Source of the DNA: Dehalococcoidales bacterium
Lineage (GTDB): Bacteria > Chloroflexota > Dehalococcoidia > Dehalococcoidales > BS750m-G39
Assembly: GCA_022865485.1 (NCBI GenBank)
Contig: JALHSZ010000016.1
Location: 1-49,028, forward strand
Direction of reading: 5' to 3'
Length of the DNA: 49,028 bases
In this document: in pieces, positions 46,076-49,028 of the stretch
Numbering within the stretch: position 1 is the stretch's first letter
Layout: every line of letters starts with the position of its first letter
Notes under the pieces: model-generated
Database searches by the model: none
What the model was told of the DNA's origin: nothing
Seen by the model: the letters and a program-made list of their open reading frames with translations, nothing else
Made by a program: the position numbers and the translations under genes

Positions 46076-46837
46076 CTACCATATCCCGGGCAGGAGCGCC
46101 CGGCGCTGGGAGGGATAATCGGGGAAGTGCTGCCGGTACCAGGCGTGGTGGGAGCGGGCGCGGGGCACCAGATTAGCCGCCGTCCAGACAGCGAAAGCCA
46201 GCCCCGGCAGCGACCAGGTCGCCACCGCCCAGCCCGTCCAGATAACGACCTCGCCGAAGTAGTTGGGGCAGGATAGCCAGCGGTAAAGCCCGCCGTAGGG
46301 AATCTTGTAACCGGAGTCAGCCGTCTTAGCCAGCTTGTGGAGAGTCTGGTCGGCACTGCGGTTGATGATAAAGCCGATAATAAAGAGCACCACCCCGACG
46401 ATAAACCGCGGGTCGCCCAGCCACTGGTTGGAGTAGCCGCCGGAGAAGGTAAAGATATAGCGGCCGTTGAGGTAACCGTTGGCCATGTTGAAGAGCAAGA
46501 CGACGCCGACCACGACCAGCGGCACCCCCCGGCTGTGGAGGCGCAGGCTGAAGGGATAGATGAAGGCGCGATGCAGGTAGTGCGCTTCCCACAAACCCAG
46601 AAAGACCAGCGTGGTTACGGTTATGGCGTTGCCGCCGATAAAGAAACAGACGGCGAAAGCCAGCGGCGCCGCCGACTCCATGATAACCCAGCCCAGCCTG
46701 TTGTTGACGGCAAAGCCCCAGCCGCGGCGCACATAGCGCCCGTAGGGGGCGGCAAAAAAGAGCAGCGATAGAAAGGCGACGACCGCCAGCCAAAACCAGA
46801 CGATGATGAACCCGTTAAAGAAGGTCAGCTCGCTCAA
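46076..46837 (-). CDS. Steroid 5-alpha-reductase (SRD5A)-like membrane reductase
   Basis: YGRYVRRGWGFAVNNRLGWVIMESAAPLAF; YKIPYGGLYRWLSCPNYFGEVVIWTGWAVATWSLPGLAFAVWTAANLVPRARSHHAWYRQHFPDYPSQRRALLPGIW. Confidence 0.82.
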   Translation of the reverse strand: MSELTFFNGFIIVWFWLAVVAFLSLLFFAAPYGRYVRRGWGFAVNNRLGWVIMESAAPLAFAVCFFIGGNAITVTTLVFLGLWEAHYLHRAFIYPFSLRLHSRGVPLVVVGVVLLFNMANGYLNGRYIFTFSGGYSNQWLGDPRFIVGVVLFIIGFIINRSADQTLHKLAKTADSGYKIPYGGLYRWLSCPNYFGEVVIWTGWAVATWSLPGLAFAVWTAANLVPRARSHHAWYRQHFPDYPSQRRALLPGIW

Positions 46838-47856
46838 AGTCGCTCCGTCTTTTCCGGTTTCAAGGGACGGCTGAGCTTACCCGCCGCCTCGAACCACTTC
46901 AGGGTATCGATAAGCGTTTCCCGGAACGGGCGCGGGTGGTAGTCGAGCTCCCGGGTCGCTTTCTTATGACTTATGTGGCGGTGGCCACGCAGTGCCTGCA
47001 GAGAGACGCTGGTATAAAGCGGCCGCCGCCGGGCCAGGCGGTCAAAGGCGGTGATAAAGGGGGCGCCGATTTGCGCCAGCCACATCGGGTAGATTGAACC
47101 GGGGGCTTTGACGCCGGTTATCAGCTCCGCCATCTTAGCCACCTCGCGCAGCGACAGCCAGTGTCCCGAAAGAATATACTTGGCTCCGGTGGGGGCTATT
47201 TCTTCAGCGCACATCGCTCCCTGGACGACGTCGCGCACGTCCACCCAGTCAAAGCCGCCGCTAACCAGGGCGGGCAACCGGCCGTTGGCCAGCCTTAATA
47301 GCGCCTCGCCGAAGTGCGACGGCTTGTAGTCATGGGGCCCGATAATCGCCGTGGGGCTGATGATAACAGCGTCCAGACCCCTTTCTATCCCCCGGCGCAC
47401 CTCTCTCTCCGCCGCCGCCTTGGAGAGGTCGTAAAGCGGGTAGTGCCGGGATTCCACCAGGGGACTCGATTCGTCAACGGGGATATCCGCAGCCGCATCG
47501 GTCATGGTATGGATGGAGCTGAAGTGGACCAGGCGGCGCACGCCGCAGCGCAAGCAGGCTTCGACCACGTTGCGGGTACCGATAACATTGACCGCCTCCA
47601 GCCGGGACCAGCTGTCTTTAGAGATGGAGATGCGAGCCGCCAGGTGATAGACCACCTCGGCGTCCTCAAAGGCTTTCAGCAGGGACTCGAGGTCGCAGAT
47701 ATCGCCCGGGACGACCTCGATATCCAGCCCCTCCAGCGCCTGTCGGTCCAGATGGACCAGGGCGCGCACAAAACGACCTTTTCCGGCTAGGGCACGCACC
47801 AAGTTAGCGCCAGCATGTCCGGCGGCACCGGTTACTACTATCATTATTGCAGGCAA
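46834..47856 (-). CDS. NAD-dependent epimerase/dehydratase (extended SDR, DFR/3beta-HSD-like)
   Basis: VTGAAGHAGANLVRALAGKG; VYHLAARISIS; YDLSKAAAE; 4-bp overlap with SRD5A-like gene. Confidence 0.88.
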   Translation of the reverse strand: MPAIMIVVTGAAGHAGANLVRALAGKGRFVRALVHLDRQALEGLDIEVVPGDICDLESLLKAFEDAEVVYHLAARISISKDSWSRLEAVNVIGTRNVVEACLRCGVRRLVHFSSIHTMTDAAADIPVDESSPLVESRHYPLYDLSKAAAEREVRRGIERGLDAVIISPTAIIGPHDYKPSHFGEALLRLANGRLPALVSGGFDWVDVRDVVQGAMCAEEIAPTGAKYILSGHWLSLREVAKMAELITGVKAPGSIYPMWLAQIGAPFITAFDRLARRRPLYTSVSLQALRGHRHISHKKATRELDYHPRPFRETLIDTLKWFEAAGKLSRPLKPEKTERL

Positions 47857-48026
47857 TTATATCAAAAATGCCCGTCGGTTGTAATCGCCAAATACCCCGG
47901 ATAGCGAGGCGAGAGCCCGTTATACTCGATAAGCTGTATCTCTATTCCCGCCAATGAATGGGGTTTCCTGATAACTCATGGCTAAAAATGATATAATGGC
48001 AGCGACTATCTCAGGTGGCGGGAAAG

Positions 48027-49028
48027 ATGAAGCCAGGCGAAAAACTGCTAAAGAGCTACTCCAATCCCCGGCTCAAAGAGCCTTTTCTGGTGGCGGCGGG
48101 CCCCGGCACCGCCGACGTAGGCTTAAGGACGGCCAGCTACCTCCAGGAAAAGCTGGGGGCGGAGCTTTTCGCCGAGATAGAGCCTGGTGACTTCTTCACT
48201 CCCCCCTATAGCTTCACCTTTCGCGACGGGCTAATCGATATCGCCCCCATAGAAGCGAGGGAGCACAAGCCCCGAAACCGGTTTTATTACTGGAAGTCGG
48301 GCAAGAGCCACGACATCATGTTCTTCACCGGCAACGCCCACCCCCTCCCCGGCAAGGTGCCGGAGCTGGCCGGCTATATACTGGAGGTGGCTAAGGGCTT
48401 CGGGCTCAAACGGCTCTACATGCCCGGTGCTTTTCTCTCCGACATCCACCATTTGAGCGAGCCCACCCTGTACGGCTCGGCAACCAGCGACGAACTTCGG
48501 CAATACCTCCACCGCTACCACATAGTAGACACCCCGCCGATGAACATCGCCCATAACCTGAACGCCTGGCTGCTGGGCATGGCCAAGAGCAAAGACATCG
48601 ACGCCATCGGACTGGTCAGCGAGATACCCGCCTATAAACCCGAGGAAAGAAACACCAGGGCCTGCCGGGCGCTGGTCAGGGCTTTGCTCCAGATGCTCGA
48701 AATAGAAGCCCCCGACCTTTCCGACCTGGATACCCTGCTCGCCGAGGAAGACAAGCGGACGGAACGGCAGCTCGCCGAGCTGCGGGAATCCGCCGACGAG
48801 AGAGCCCTCGATTTTCTCCATTACCTCGACGTGCTGGCAGAGCGCAGCCAGCAAGCGTCCAAAGACAGGGGGGCGCTGCTGCCCTCGGAAATAGAGCTGC
48901 CCGCGTCGCTCCAGTTCATCGAGGAGCTCTACTCCCGGGCTAAAAGCGACCCCGACAGGGTCGGGGAGCTCAGGCTGGCGGTGCAACAACTGGCAAGCTC
49001 GGACCGCCTGCTGATAATGAGGAAATAC
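48027..49028 (+). CDS. PAC2-family protein, 3' truncated by window edge
   Basis: MKPGEKLLKSYSNPRLKEPFLVAAGPGTADVGLRTASYLQEKLGAELFAEIEPGDFFTPP...; open to end of window, so absent from ORF track. Confidence 0.75.
   Translation, partial: MKPGEKLLKSYSNPRLKEPFLVAAGPGTADVGLRTASYLQEKLGAELFAEIEPGDFFTPPYSFTFRDGLIDIAPIEAREHKPRNRFYYWKSGKSHDIMFFTGNAHPLPGKVPELAGYILEVAKGFGLKRLYMPGAFLSDIHHLSEPTLYGSATSDELRQYLHRYHIVDTPPMNIAHNLNAWLLGMAKSKDIDAIGLVSEIPAYKPEERNTRACRALVRALLQMLEIEAPDLSDLDTLLAEEDKRTERQLAELRESADERALDFLHYLDVLAERSQQASKDRGALLPSEIELPASLQFIEELYSRAKSDPDRVGELRLAVQQLASSDRLLIMRKY

Noticed and set aside
47857-48026. Intergenic region checked for a tRNA or small RNA
   Set aside because: No cloverleaf-like arms or TTCRANNC signature recognised by eye

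Overview
49-kb bacterial chromosomal window, dense and mostly high GC. Gene content and order suggest Chloroflexota/Dehalococcoidia; this is inferred from family resemblance, not from a search. Left part (0-17 kb): a radical SAM fragment, adenine deaminase, nrdR-nrdJ, a reduced division cluster (RHH-mraZ-rsmH-orf-ftsA-ftsZ) with no peptidoglycan genes, mogA-like-trmD-rplS-priA-def, a divergent pair of HTH regulators, and a CCA-adding enzyme. Middle (17-30 kb): secDF, a CDF transporter, an HDAC-family protein, a two-gene SUF system, and a NurA ... HAS-barrel-HerA locus split by an AT-richer insert that carries a membrane protein, a 28-aa basic peptide and a four-helix-bundle gene bounded by repeats. 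Right (30-43 kb): a catabolic-looking island with an acyl-CoA ligase, a RACo-like corrinoid activator, a methyl-THF methyltransferase, three SDRs, a cupin, and a split PEP-synthase-like system (one ATP-grasp subunit, two paralogous swivelling-His subunits) that resembles phenylphosphate synthase. Right end: HtpX, LemA, a zinc-ribbon protein, a steroid-5-alpha-reductase-like enzyme coupled to an NAD-dependent epimerase, and a partial PAC2 protein. Strongest candidates for follow-up: (1) the duplicated SDR + phenylphosphate-synthase-like island next to corrinoid C1 genes; (2) the divergent HTH switch with two perfect consensus promoters and GCCAATTGGC-type operators; (3) NrdR-box-like sites overlapping a promoter of nrdR-nrdJ; (4) an attenuator-like alternative hairpin in front of the HDAC gene; (5) a repeat-bounded four-helix-bundle insertion in the HerA-NurA locus. 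No rRNA, tRNA or CRISPR was recognised.
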